This document shows, one piece after another, positions 46,641-57,759 of a stretch of DNA of 64,000 nucleotides. Position numbers and translations under genes: made by a program. The stretch's first letter is position 1. Each line of letters begins with the position of its first letter. Source of the stretch: Sisyra terminalis (taxonomy: Eukaryota > Arthropoda > Insecta > Neuroptera > Sisyridae); the NCBI GenBank assembly GCA_958496175.1, contig OY292280.1:7874001-7938000 (forward strand). Direction: 5' to 3'. Under the pieces are notes generated by a model. That model was given only the letters and a program-made list of their open reading frames with translations, ran no database searches and was not told the origin of the DNA.

Positions 46641-47154
46641 AAAGCATAGCAACCTTATTGTATAAGATAACACTTGATGCTAAATTTATCATAATAGTGC
46701 CAAATAATTTTTATATTAACGATTGAATTCATTTAATAGAAAACCACTGTTTTCATATTATTAATTAATTAATAATATTATTAATATTTTCTGTTATTTG
46801 CACTCGTATACTAATCGAGTAAGTACTGAAACTGTCTATTACATTAATGGATTTTTGTGTAAAAAAAATCGGTTTTAATTTTTTTCAATATGGCGTACCG
46901 TTTTTTAAAATTTAAAAAACACCAACTTTTAAAGGAAATTGGATGGGGAATTTGAAAAAAATAGTTTCGTACTTGTACCAAAATTGTATCATGGTTAAAA
47001 ATTCAAATTTAATGAAAAACCTCTCTTTTTTCAAGGATCTTATAAACCGGCAAAGCTCTTAATTTTTTTTATAGAAGCTACCATTAGCCCCTATAGCATA
47101 TACAAAATTCAAATTAATCGATTCAAAAAGTTTCTGAGAATTTTTTTTTTCTAA
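46641..47154. other. Unassigned AT-rich DNA
   Basis: No feature was recognised before the target duplication of H2. Confidence 0.4.
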
Positions 47155-47363
47155 TTTCCAGCCATGGGGGTCAAGCTCTTATGGCAGACTTGGTTCCCAA
47201 AAATTAATATTTGGGATGTCAAATGCAGATGGCGTGGTAAGCGATATTTCAAGTTTTAAGGGATTTTTAGCTAGGGTAAAGTGTAAAGTTGGTAGAAGTG
47301 TTGAAGTTGGTAGTTAAGAAATTGGGGGGGGTGAAAGTTTCTTGGCTAACTTTAAAATAAGAC

Positions 47364-47545
47364 TGACGCCGCTAACTAGCAAGTGCCGAATTTGATTATT
47401 TGGAATCGCGGTCTTTTTTTCAATATCCATCATGGATAACGTATTTCACATTTAATGGCAGTGTTGTGTGCATTTTGTCAAAAGATCAACATCAAATACA
47501 CTTTTCTACTGCCCAAATTCATTACGAAGGTATGTATTTATTTAC
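47364..47545 (+). other. Extra segment shared by H2 and H3, exon-like
   Basis: GACGCCGCTAACTAGCAAG to a TACGAAG/GTATGTA donor-like site at 47529/47530. In both H copies about 43 codons before that site stay open (for example WITYFTFNGSVVCILSKDQ) with nearly identical DNA. Absent from H1 and H5. Possibly a host exon picked up by the element. No family was recognised. Confidence 0.4.
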
Positions 47546-47595
47546 TACCAACTTTTATTCTACCAACTTTACCCTAGCTAAAAGTTCCTTAAGGG

Positions 47596-48288
47596 TGGAT
47601 CATCGTCAGAAAAAAAAATCGTTTTTTTTTCTTATAACAATCAAGAATAACGTGTTAAAAGGATTAGAATAGCTGACTGACGTATTTTCACTGATAAAAA
47701 TTGAATAAATTGATAATAACATAAAAAAATATCTTAAAAAAACTTAAAATGCGTTTTTCTCGAAATCAACTTTTTAAAACTGGGAGACAAGATTTCTCAG
47801 AAACTATCCGACGGATTGACTTGAAACTGGAGAGTGTTATAGTTCAACACGTCTTCTTGGTATTGAACCTCTGAAATTGGCCAAACCTCCCCCCCTCAAA
47901 GTTGGAGAGGGGGAAAGGTTCAAAAAAAAGTGTTTTTTTTAAACTTTTTTTTCAAAGTCGCGCCATTTTGTAAATTTTCAACTTTTTTCGGATTTTAAAG
48001 GTTCAATACCAAGAAGACGCATTACCAAAACCTACATTCTTTGGAAAATCATGATCCAACTTTCGGTTTCCGAGAAAACTTGTCTCCCGTTTGCCTCCAC
48101 ATTTTTGAGGACCCTTTTTCAAAGCGCTTTAAAAGGGGGAGGGGAGGGGGACATATCGGAGCAAATAAAAAAAATAGTTCAAAACTTCAACTTTTACATG
48201 CCGAAGACCGTTTTTTAATATCTCTTAAAAAAATGGAAGCAGTTTTAAAAAAGTCATTTTTTTTAACGTTCTGACGGTGATCCATCCT
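47596..48288. mobile_element. P-like palindrome nested in H2
   Basis: Ends GGGTGGATCATCGTCAGA and TCTGACGGTGATCCATCC are inverted repeats. TTAA-like bases flank it (CCTTAA left, TTTAA right). The interior pairs weakly, for example around CCAAGAAGACG near 48016 and CGTCTTCTTGG near 47851. Confidence 0.65.
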
Positions 48289-48419
48289 TTAAACTTGAAA
48301 TATTGCTTACCGCGCCATCTGCATTTGACGCCCCAACTATTAATTTTTGGGAACCAAGTCTGCCATAAGAGTTTGACCCCCATGAAATTAACATTGAGCT
48401 AGCCTCCCCTGTTTCCAGC

Positions 48420-49370
48420 TTTTTTCGATTTTTGAAGAAACAGTAATACATAGGGATCTGAAACTTTCCGAATCAATGTATTTTAATAGTACCAACATAC
48501 CCAGAAATTATGAACCAAATACCCTTCAGGGGCCGATTGGCTATATTTATCCTTCTATGTCCTTTAGATTGGAACAAAGTCTAATTGTTTGTTGCCCTTA
48601 AAACAATTGATTTGCCCTTCTGTGGTACATATGGCCCTCGTTAGAAACTTTTGGTGTAATGTAAAGTGTCCATAAAGAAATAGTTTTTAAGAAGGGGACA
48701 AAAAGAAAATTGAATTCTACCAATTGTAAATCGAAGAAAATAATAGAGTAGTTATTTTTTTTTCTTTTGTTCAATTTTCTTTTTGTTGAGTGAATATTTC
48801 GTATGAGATATACAGACATGCAGCTGATGTTAGGTGGAAATGTGTTTCCATCTTTTTATCAATATTAGAGAATGATTGATGTATCGATCAGTTTCGATAA
48901 CCAATCGACCATACAAACTCGAGCAAATTATTAATATCCAATATGTTGGAACAAAACGATTCTTATTAAATATAATTTATTTAATGCAAACCTGTCAAGT
49001 TATATTGATTCTGATTTTGATTCATTTTCACGCGAAACAATGCTCAAGACTTCGTTTCATTCGGTGCTTTTCCTAATCAATTTGCAAAATGACGAATCGT
49101 TGGAAGTAAATTGAATGGAATGTTTATGAGGGCATTAATTTATGAATTTAGTTGTTCGGTTAAATGTGAATATCCTTGGATCCCACTGATTTTATACGGC
49201 TGCGTGCCAAGGAACAATAGCAGCTTTTGTACATTTTAATGTTGCAAGCTTTAAATTTTTAAATCAATTTCAAAAGTTCGCGTGGAAAACTGTCTAGTTT
49301 CATATGATATTTGAATGACGAAAAACAAACACTAAAACTAGAATTTCGTCTAGATAAACCACCCCTTTCT
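48420..49370. other. Unassigned unique DNA
   Basis: No repeat or domain was recognised. Confidence 0.4.
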
Positions 49371-49381
49371 GTACAACCAAC

Positions 49382-50255
49382 CAGGGGAGGCTAGCTCAAT
49401 GTTAATTTTGTGTTCCTCCAAATGGCTATCTTCCGGGCGTCATTTACTGAGGGCGCTAGTGTAGCCAGTGTAGCATAACCGATAATAACGATAACTACTT
49501 TTAACCAAATTTAGAATTTTACGCGCCAAATTCAAATTTAATTTATTCCTGAAATATTTAAAATATACTAACGAAAATTTTATTGAAAATTAAATTTTAT
49601 TTATTAAAATTGATATACAAAATATAACATTATTTCACTGTGTAAAATTTAATTAAAGTTAATTACAGACATGCTAAAGTATATTTACTTAATGGTGTTA
49701 GTTTAGGGATGACAGTTGAATCTTGGAAATTGTCTTTTTCTGTCGCTTTGAATTGTGACTACCTAGAAAAATCGTCGAATCCTTGCTGAAACAAATTTAT
49801 TTTACTTAAAAAAATAGATTCAAAGTTTGAATTTAAATCATATTTTTGTCCCATAAAAAATAGGTATTAACTAGTAAATAAGTACATACCTTCGTAATGA
49901 ATTTGGGCAGTAGAAAAGTGTATTTGATGTTGATCTTTTGACAAAATGCACACAACACTGCCATTAAATGTGAAATACGTTATCCATGATGGATATTGAA
50001 AAGAAGACCGCGATTCCAAATAATCAAATTCGGCACTTGCTAGTTAGCGGCGTCAGTTTTATTTTAAATTTAGCCAAAAAACTTTCACCCCCGTAATTTC
50101 TTAACTACCAACTTCAACACTTCTACCAACTTTACAGTTTACCCTAGCTAAAAATCCCTTAAAACTTGAAATATCGCTTACCGCGCCATCTGCATTTGAC
50201 GCCCCAACTATTAATTTTTGGGAACCAAGCCTGCCGTAAGAGCTTGACCCCCATG
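49382..50255 (-). mobile_element. H3: hAT-type element with the extra segment
   Basis: Exact 8-bp flanks CAACCAAC (49374-49381, 50256-50263). The end CAGGGGAGG matches the hAT consensus best of all copies. It contains the normal H right half and, at 49872-50055 on the minus strand, the same exon-like segment as H2. No transposase. Confidence 0.9.
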
Positions 50256-50263
50256 CAACCAAC

Positions 50264-51195
50264 CCCATCCCCTAAAGTGGACAAAAACAACTACCCTGTC
50301 GGGCAATCAACACCTTAAAAAATAAGATCATATTAATCGAAGAGAAACAAAAACGAGTTGAATTTTGTTTTTATTGGAAAAAAAGCTTTGAAAGCTCTGC
50401 GCATGCGTGCACATTGTTTTTTTGACCATTGAGCTTTAATCAAATTAGATATTTGAATAAATGTGAATTTCCTCACGCGCCATTATTGGAATGAAAGTGT
50501 GCTATATGGTAATCATTGGAAAGTCATTAAATCAACATGGTCGGAAAAGTGGGTGGGGGTCGGGCTGTTTTGGCTGTTGAGACGATGGAAAATTGGGAAA
50601 ATGAAGTATGAGGTCCAGTGGGACGAGGGGACTGCTTGTCGACGATAATGTAGAATTTAACGAGCGTAATTGTATGGTATCGAAAAGCCAAATCAAGTCA
50701 GGATACCGATTAGGAATGCTTAAATTTGGGTAAGGGTTGGAAAAATTTTTCCGCGTCTTTAATAAAAACGTAAAGGAAAGTATTCCAGCGTTTTCGTATC
50801 TCCCGATCGTTTCCCAGCGCCACCACCAAATTATGTTATATTCGCGTTTTATTGCTCCCATTCACTTCAGGTGTTTCACCCACACCTCCACTCCTGGCTC
50901 CATCTGTCTTTTTATCAAGCGTGCGTTTTTCTTGAATAGTTTTTAAATTTAATTTTCCACGACAAAAATAGATTTTTCATCGTGATTCTTTTTCCCGATA
51001 AACATTGGTATGACTTTCACTTTTCACGAACCAACGAAAATCAGTCACACGATCCCTTATTACCAAAAAAAAGATTCAAGAAAATTCTAAAAAAAAAACA
51101 TTTGACAGGAAACATTTGTACAGGAGAACTTCATTGGAGGAAAATCAATGAAGCAGTACCAATATATCCAATTTATATTCTTACTATTTTATGTA
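50264..51195. other. Unassigned unique DNA
   Basis: Frames of 60-109 codons on both strands overlap around 50460-50950 without recognisable motifs. Confidence 0.4.
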
Positions 51196-51203
51196 CTAAC
51201 GGC

Positions 51204-51322
51204 CATGGGGGTCAAGCTCTTATGGCAGACTTGGTTCCCAAAAATGAATAGTTGGGGCGTCAAATGCAGATGGCGCGGTATGCATGAGGAACACAAAATT
51301 AACATTGAGCTAGCCTCCCCTA
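51204..51322 (+). mobile_element. H4: 119-bp deletion derivative of H
   Basis: Flanks CTAACGGC are exact (51196-51203, 51323-51330). The left end runs to GCGCGGTATGCA and then joins ATGAGGAACACAAAATTAAC of the right end. It is a minimal H that keeps both ends. Confidence 0.9.
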
Positions 51323-51469
51323 CTAACGGCAATGATCTGTATATCTGAAGAAAATGTACATATGTCGGTATAGAAGATAACTAATGAGGTATACAAAATG
51401 TGGTCTAAAGAAACTTTGATTTATTTGAAATTATGAGTAACGATGAGCGTCAATCTACGTTAATAAGTA

Positions 51470-51703
51470 CAGTGTAATCTCACTAACCCAGCACTATTAA
51501 AAACCGAAAGGTGCCGGATTATTGGAATGTTCGGATTACACTGATCATAGTGAATAAGTCATAGGTAATGAATAAAATAAAGCATTTCATAGAAGGAATA
51601 AATGTATGCACAGGTATAGAGAGGTGAGGGAGGCGTGGGTGAAGAGTGCCGGATTATTGGACGTGCCGATTTATCGAAGTGCCGGATTAGTGAGATTATA
51701 CTG
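51470..51703 (+). mobile_element. pogo-like MITE, copy 1
   Basis: Ends CAGTGTAATCTCAC and, inward from the right, CAGTATAATCTCAC, flanked by TA on both sides. The CAGTATAATCTC ends and TA target resemble pogo/Tigger-type Tc1-mariner elements. Length 234 bp, no transposase. Confidence 0.75.
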
Positions 51704-51798
51704 TACTTTCTTTTTATCTGGTACAGAAACCTAAATCGACATTTCTAACCCTTTTTAACACAACTAACCAATGATCTGTATAAGTAGTTAGACCATGC

Positions 51799-52454
51799 CA
51801 TGGAGGTCAAGCTCTTAAGGCAGACTTGGTTCCCAAAAATTAATAGTTGGGGCGTCAAATGCAGATGGCGCGATAAGCAATATTTTAAGTTTTAAGAGAT
51901 TTTTAGCTAAGGTAAAATGTAAAATTGGTAGAAATGTTAAAGTTGGCAGTTAAGAAATAACGGGGGTGAACGTTTTATGGCTAACTTTAAAATAAGACTA
52001 AATATGATTTAAATTCAAACTTTGAATCTATTTTTTTAAGTAAAATAAATTTGTTTCAGCAAGGATTCGACGATTTTTCTAGGCAGTCACAATTCATAGC
52101 GATAGAAAAGGACAATTTCGAGGAATCAACTGTCATCTCTAAACTAACGCCATTAAGTAAGTATACTTGAGCATGTCTGTAATTAACTTTAATTAAATTT
52201 TACAATGTGAAATAATGTTATATTTTGTATTTCAATTTTAATAAATAAAATTTAATTTTCAATCAAATTTTCGTTAGTATGTTTTATATATTTTAGGAAT
52301 AAATTAAATTTGAATTTGGCGCATAAAACTCTAAAATTGGTTAAAAGTAGCTATCGTTACTATCGGCTGTGCTACACTAGCGCCCTCAGTAAATGACGCC
52401 CGGAAGATCGCCATTTGGAGGTGTACAAAATTAGTATTAAGCTAGCCTTCCCTG
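51799..52454 (+). mobile_element. H5: complete H element
   Basis: Exact flanks GACCATGC (51791-51798, 52455-52462). Same layout and nearly the same length as H1 (656 against 648 bp). Confidence 0.9.
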
Positions 52455-52626
52455 GACCATGCATATGGCGTCTAATAGAAATAGAAAAATATAGTACGGT
52501 GTAGAAAGCGCCATCTGAGATAGCAAATTTCTATGGAAAGTAAAACAGCTGGCAATTGAGTGCCAATGAGCACCAGCCTACACTAATAAGCGCTAGCATT
52601 TTACTTGCTTCATTTGCTTATAAATA

Positions 52627-52847
52627 CACTGTAATCTCCCCAATTCGGCACTTTTAAAAACCAGAGGGTGCTGGATTATTGGAATGTTCGGATTACTGGA
52701 TTATAGTGAAAAAGTCATAGGGAATGAATAAAATAAAGCATTTCATAGAGGGAATAAATGTAGAATGACGAGAGAGACGTGGGCTGAAGGTGCCGGATTA
52801 TTGGACGTGCCGATCTATCAAAGTGCCGGATTAGTGAGATCATACTA
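52627..52847 (+). mobile_element. pogo-like MITE, copy 2
   Basis: Same family and orientation as 51470. Left flank TA. The right end has changed from CTG to CTA and is followed by TA. Confidence 0.65.
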
Positions 52848-53127
52848 TATTAATCTGTCTTATAATGCTTTCAACACAGGTGCAGTTGAATTTTTTTTCG
52901 TTCATCACAGATGGCACTGATAATTGCTTCTATCATGATTTCTTTTTTACTGTACAGTGTACTGACAAATATATACAAATCAATGATTAACGGCACTGAT
53001 ATGTATAAATTAATAGAGCACTGAAGTTTAGTTACCGTAAATACTGTGCTTACGTAGATGGCGCATCAAATGCCACACTAATTTTTTCTTTTTTTCAATT
53101 TGACGCCACATGCACGATCTATCTATC

Positions 53128-53280
53128 CAAGGTTTATAAAATACACAGGTGGCCTCTTGCGCCACGTGACGTATACAGAAGAAATTCGTACATATCTTCA
53201 GACTGATTCAAATTTCAAAATTCTTCGTATGACGTCACATTTTTTTCTAATGGGGCAACCTGTGTAATTTATAAACCTTA
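53128..53280. mobile_element. C MITE copy 3 (not in H)
   Basis: Ends CAAGGTTTATAAAATACACA and TGTAATTTATAAACCTTA. The last base has changed and no clear target duplication is visible. Confidence 0.75.
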
Positions 53281-53289
53281 TGATCAAGA

Positions 53290-53496
53290 CATGGGCTGTT
53301 AACTCTCTAAGAATAGCCCAACTTGTTAGGATAATTGTGGAATAGCTGTATAGAGTGTTTGCTGCAGGTAGAAAGAGATAGAAATTCAGAAATTCTATCT
53401 CTTTCTACCTGCAGTAAACCCTCTATACAGCTATTCCACAATTATCCTATCCAGTTTGGCTATCCTTGTCTCGTTTTTGAGAGTTAACAGCCCGTG
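53290..53496. mobile_element. B MITE copy 1: hairpin with 8-bp duplication
   Basis: Ends CATGGGCTGTTAAC and inward CACGGGCTGTTAAC, with exact flanks GATCAAGA (53282-53289, 53497-53504). The centre is a near-perfect hairpin around TGCAGGTAGAAAGAGATAG. The 8-bp duplication indicates a hAT-type MITE. Confidence 0.85.
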
Positions 53497-53528
53497 GATC
53501 AAGAACCAAATATAATGAAGATAGTACT

Positions 53529-53595
53529 TTAGACACACTTGTGGCGGCGCCACATCTTGATACATATTCCATCATGCATTGCAAGATTGGAAAAC
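53529..53595 (+). repeat. Shared GGCGCCAC block, third context
   Basis: ACACTTGTGGCGGCGCCACA and TCCATCATGCATTGCA, the same block as at 28638 and in the 430-bp array. Confidence 0.55.
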
Positions 53596-53947
53596 CTTTT
53601 TTTATATTATTTATCAGCGAATCATTTATCATATCTTCCCATTAATGGTATTCCCGTGGATCACTGGGATCCCAACTATTTTGGCCTAAATTATTCGCCG
53701 TGAATTAAAGTTAAAACAATGACCATAATGGTTCTGATCCACGGAAATATCTTATTAGTTAGCTTAAAGAAGCATTTGATGAATTTCCCGTTATAGTCCT
53801 GTTAGTTGGTCACGAAAATTGTGCGATCTAATCCCATTAGATTAATTTCTGGGTATATAAAATATATTGAGTTATCTTTTTTTGTCGATAAGCCAGAGGT
53901 GTAAATTTAGAACACCTAATTGGGCAAGTTATTGACAAAATATGGAC

Positions 53948-54098
53948 CACGGGCTGTTATTTGCTGCAGGTAGAAAGAGATAGAAATTTCGAAATTCTAT
54001 CTCTTTCTACCTGCAGTAAACACTCAATACAGCTATTCCACAATTATCCTACCCAGTTTGGCTATCCTTGTCTCGTTTTTGAGAGTTAACAACCCGTG
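53948..54098. mobile_element. B MITE copy 2, left arm shortened
   Basis: Exact flanks ATATGGAC (53940-53947, 54099-54106). Compared with copy 1, about 50 bp of the left arm is missing. Confidence 0.85.
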
Positions 54099-54106
54099 AT
54101 ATGGAC

Positions 54107-55446
54107 GTAATTGTTACGAAAAAATGAGCCTCTAAAAGGCGCCATCTATTAGCTAATTGGGGCGGCTTCTTGTTCAAAAGAACAATTGAACAATAACGCC
54201 TATTTTGTTTTAATTGAAAGTGGTGAATCTTTAAAAAAAAAATATTCATTAATTAGATGTTTCTTTAATTAAATTTATAATTGTGTTAAAATGTGGTTGA
54301 AATTTCATCTTTGAGTGTGTGGTTATTAACAATTTCTGTTTGAACTAATCGAAATTTCGGGCAATTCGGCGCTGTTGAGCTTTTGAACTTTGGAGCTTTG
54401 ATTTCTGGGTAAAGCTCAAGTGTAGAACAAAAAGACGTTGTTTAGCTTGTGATATAAATGCAACGTTTGCAGAAGTTGGAAAGCTGAAAATTGAATGAAA
54501 TCATTTGAATATTGTCCTCGTTTGAGTACATTCATATATTGCTAGGGTGGTGGGTGTGCAATGTGGTAGTTGGTGGATGATAACCGAGACATTTGAGAGA
54601 CGAAACATTTGAAATAATAATTTTGGGAACGGGAATGACTTATGATATGAACAACCTGAGCTTGTTAGAACTAAATCCAGAATTAGATTAGGTTAGGGTT
54701 GGTTATAATTATTGAGCGTTGGAGGAATGAAATGTGGAACAGTCTAAGTGGGATGGATGGGACAATTTAACAAGGATGTTTCTGGATATGCTCCAGCAAA
54801 AAATACAGCAGGGAAATTATTCAAAATAGCGATAGAAAAACAAGTGGCATATGGTTCCCTTTTGCATACCTAGATGGAACCAACCGATGCGAATATTCGA
54901 TGGAATATCTTATCGAAACTGTTACGATTCCACATTGCGATTTTCTCGTCTGCCAATGGCGACTCGGACTAATATTTGAATGATCCGAGTCAAAACCGTT
55001 TGTTTTCCGCTTTTTCAGCATTTTCCAGTCAACCAACAACGTAATAATATTCTGATTTTCTTGAATATTTTCCGAATCGATTTCACCCAGCGAAATGCAT
55101 GAAATGGCACACGGACGATAAGAACTCCGTGCACTACTCTTCAACAATTCAAAAATCTTATCCTATTTAAATAAATTTCTACTAGTCCTGTTTAAAGAAA
55201 GCATTTAAAGGCATTTTAAATTATTTCTAATGCGTTTCGTGAGAATTAAAATGTCAATCCACTATCCCTTTCCACTACCACTAATATTAAATTGAACGCT
55301 AAAAAATCATGAGATTGAGATATATGTTGTCTTCGTTATACACAATCAGCAGTTGTCAATTTGCTTCTTTTAAAGCAGAGCTCGATAGTCATTAATGGCG
55401 GAAAAATACAAATTTAATAAGCATTCTTTTTATATACTAGAAGGTA
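54107..55446. other. Unassigned unique DNA
   Basis: No repeat was recognised. The 108-codon minus frame at 54821-55147 has no domain. Confidence 0.4.
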
Positions 55447-55475
55447 AAAGCTTGGATCAGGAACGTCGAAATTTT
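55447..55475 (+). mobile_element. Element X terminus, isolated
   Basis: AAAAGCTTGGATCAGGAACG followed by TCGAAATTTTC. Only the outermost 30 bp of X is present, joined directly to the heat-shock-type promoter region. Confidence 0.6.
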
Positions 55476-55534
55476 CAAATAAATATTGCATCGGAAAGGG
55501 ACAAAGTCTGTCTATTTGTGCCATGCCGGCACGC

Positions 55535-55670
55535 GATTGGCTGAGTGACTTCTATCTCTCTCCCACCAACGTAGAAGGTTCTCGAACATTAGCGAACCTT
55601 GGAGATCATTCTAGAATGTTGGGTTGTGGGTATATAAGACGCTCAGTTTGAGTTCAGGACAGTTCTGTAT
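55535..55670 (+). promoter_or_regulatory. Strong heat-shock-type promoter
   Basis: Ten pentamers in perfect 5-bp phase from 55574 to 55621: GAA, TTC, GAA, TTA, GAA, TTG, GAT, TTC, GAA, TTG (seven exact or inverse GAA units, three with one change). An inverted CCAAT box (GATTGGCT, about 55535) lies upstream and TATATAAG at 55631-55638. A start near 55656 (TTCAGG) would fit. The leader is A-rich with repeated AAGTGA, as in insect hsp leaders. The next 230 bp contain no good start codon frame, and a P repeat begins near 55915. It could be the orphaned promoter of a heat-shock gene or part of a solo LTR ending near CGTTACAACA (55891). Confidence 0.65.
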
Positions 55671-55914
55671 AGAAATTCAGTTGTGAATTTCCGTTACGAC
55701 AAAGCAATTTTTATTTCGATTTAAAAGTGATTATTGTCATTTGTGTGATTGTTTTGACAAGTGTAATTGTGTAATAAAAAGTGAAATAAAAAAAGTGATT
55801 GTTAAGTGTAAAACTGATTATTTATTTCCAAAAGAAATTAAAGAACGAATAACGCCATCTCAATACAGTTTTGAGACGTCTCGTTACAACATATAGAAAT
55901 GAACAATATAGATT

Positions 55915-56125
55915 CTTAAAGGAAATTAAATGCTCTACAAAAAAGGTCTTCTAACGTTTTTACATAAAATCACTTTTTCAAAAGTTATTCACAATTAAAA
56001 TTGAGGAAAAAAATAAATTATTATTTTTTCGTTGTTGAACCAATTTTGAAAGAGTGATTTTATATAAAAACGTTAAGAGACCTTTTTTGTAGAGCATTAA
56101 ATTCCCTTCAAGAATCTATATTGAG
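55915..56125. mobile_element. P palindrome, short
   Basis: TTAAATGCTCTACAAAAAAG and its complement CTTTTTTGTAGAGCATTAAA flank a short spacer. AAGAATCTATA marks the right outer part. Confidence 0.7.
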
Positions 56126-56199
56126 CATTTCTATATATTTATTTGTTCGTTAGTTACAAAATTCCAAAATAAAGAAGATAAATCTAAAAATTATATCAA

Positions 56200-57105
56200 T
56201 GTTTAAAGCTTGATTATTTGGAAACGGCATGTCTGGCGAAAATTTTCAAAGGAACGTTTTTTGTAGGGAATTTAATTTGCTATAAATATATGTGCAAATA
56301 ATTTTTTTTATCTTGATAGTTCGACAGCATTGACGCAAAAATGAAAGCACAAATAAAAAATCGAAATTAAAGATGATAGACCTCTTAATATAAATATTAA
56401 GGGCTCAAACCAACAAACAAAAGCGAAATTTTAATATTTTTTCAATTTTTTTGACGCAACCATCAATTTTATGAGTAAATTTTATAGGACATTTTTTGTA
56501 GGGCACTTTTTTTCTATAACTTATCTTTATAAAAGTTTTTGATATTTTTCACAGGTATTAAGTTATTTAATTAAAATAAAAAAAATAATTTTTATGTTAA
56601 AAATATAACAATTCAGGGAATTTTCAGTTTAATGCAAATAACTTAGGACCTGTGAAAAATATCAAAAACTTTTATGGAGATAAGTTATTGGAAAAAAGTG
56701 CTCTACAAGAAATGTTCTATAAAATTTTCTCATAAAATTGATGGTTGCGTCAAAAAAATTGAAAAAATATTAAAATTTCTCTTTAGTTCAACTTTGACCT
56801 CGAATAACTTTTGAAAGAATAAATATATCAAAAACTTGTTCGAGACCTTTTTTGTAGATCGTTCAATTTTCTACAAGAATATACCTTGGTCATTCCGAAA
56901 TATTGTCACCAACGTGAGCTATATAATTCCAAAGTGCAAGAAAATATTGTTCCCGTGTTATTTAAATGGAAAATCGAAATTTGCGATGCGGCACCTCTTA
57001 ATATTAATATTAAGAGCTTAAACTTTCACAGGATTTTTTTTGTCATTCCCAACAAAATTTTCGATATAATTGGAAAAAAAAATCATAATTTTTTTTGAAT
57101 CAGTC
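56200..57105. mobile_element. P palindromes, nested pair
   Basis: Arms around 56440-56560 and 56640-56770 share AATTTTTTTGACGCAACCAT and TTTTGATATTTTTCACAGG in inverse. An outer arm continues to 57100 with ACCTTTTTTGTAG and CTCTTAATATTAATATTAAG. F5 follows at once. Confidence 0.65.
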
Positions 57106-57111
57106 TACTGT

Positions 57112-57478
57112 GTATACAATATATAGAATATATTGCGGTCCAATTTATGTAGTATAATTTAATATAATATTATAGAAAAATCATACCGTAAACATAAATT
57201 TAAACAAATTTGAACATTGTGGTGAATCATCACAAAGCAGTTACAGAGTGATCCAAACTACTTGATGACCACTGAGGAAGATTGCTTGGCAATCGAAATA
57301 CGTATCTGGGCAATACGTTACAAATATTTTTGTTTGAACTTCTGTTCAAATTTATGTTTATGGTATGATTTTTATATATTATTATAATAAATTATACTAC
57401 ATAAATTGGACTACAATATATTCTATATATTGTATAAACAGTATAACTGTTCAAAGTTAGTGAAAAAATCTTATTTGA
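57112..57478. mobile_element. F5: F element in the opposite orientation
   Basis: Here the 42-bp tail is on the right (57437-57478), so the element is reversed relative to F1 and F3. The right arm has a hammerhead-like core with CTGAGGA at 57269-57310. The left arm is shortened and lacks its core. No clear target duplication remains. Confidence 0.7.
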
Positions 57479-57599
57479 TCAATGAACCTATTTTTTCACA
57501 AACGAAATGAATTCTTTCACAAACGATTTCCTTTTGATTGGCAAAAGAAAATTTCGTAAAATTTAAAGTTTCGTAAGCCAATCGGTAAAGGGTATAAAA

Positions 57600-57750
57600 T
57601 TTTTTTTACTTCTATGAAGTAAAAAAAAATCATGGAAAAAGCACATGGGGGAAAGTTTTAAGAGAATGATCTAACCCCCAACCCCCTTAGGGGCTACTAT
57701 TGAATCGAATTGTTAATTTGAAAAAACCAATCGTTAAAACGAATAAAAAA
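57600..57750 (+). repeat. Dispersed 150-bp repeat, partner of 10440-10605
   Basis: ACTTCTATGAAGTA, CATGGGGGAAAGTTTTAAGA and AAAACCAATCGTTAAAACG in the opposite orientation to the copy at 10.5 kb. Confidence 0.7.
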
Positions 57751-57759
57751 CGTGCAAAA

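Larger units (their letters stand above)
47163..48411. mobile_element. H2: hAT-type element with captured segment and nested P
   Basis: Exact flanks TTTCCAGC (47155-47162, 48412-48419) fix the ends. From the left it holds an H left end, a 180-bp extra segment (47364-47545), an inverted H left end (47546-48384) split by a P-like palindrome (47596-48288), and the H right end (AATTAACATTGAGCTAGCCT to 48411). It is thus a palindromic variant of H. The frame at 47400-47672 starts in the extra segment. Confidence 0.85.

Noticed and set aside
51470..51703. Bacterial-type insertion sequence
   Set aside because: TA target, short length and pogo-like ends fit a eukaryotic MITE.
55476..55891. Definite solo LTR
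   Set aside because: The end CGTTACAACA and the poly(A) signals are suggestive, but no matching TG start with a target duplication was found, so it is kept only as an alternative.
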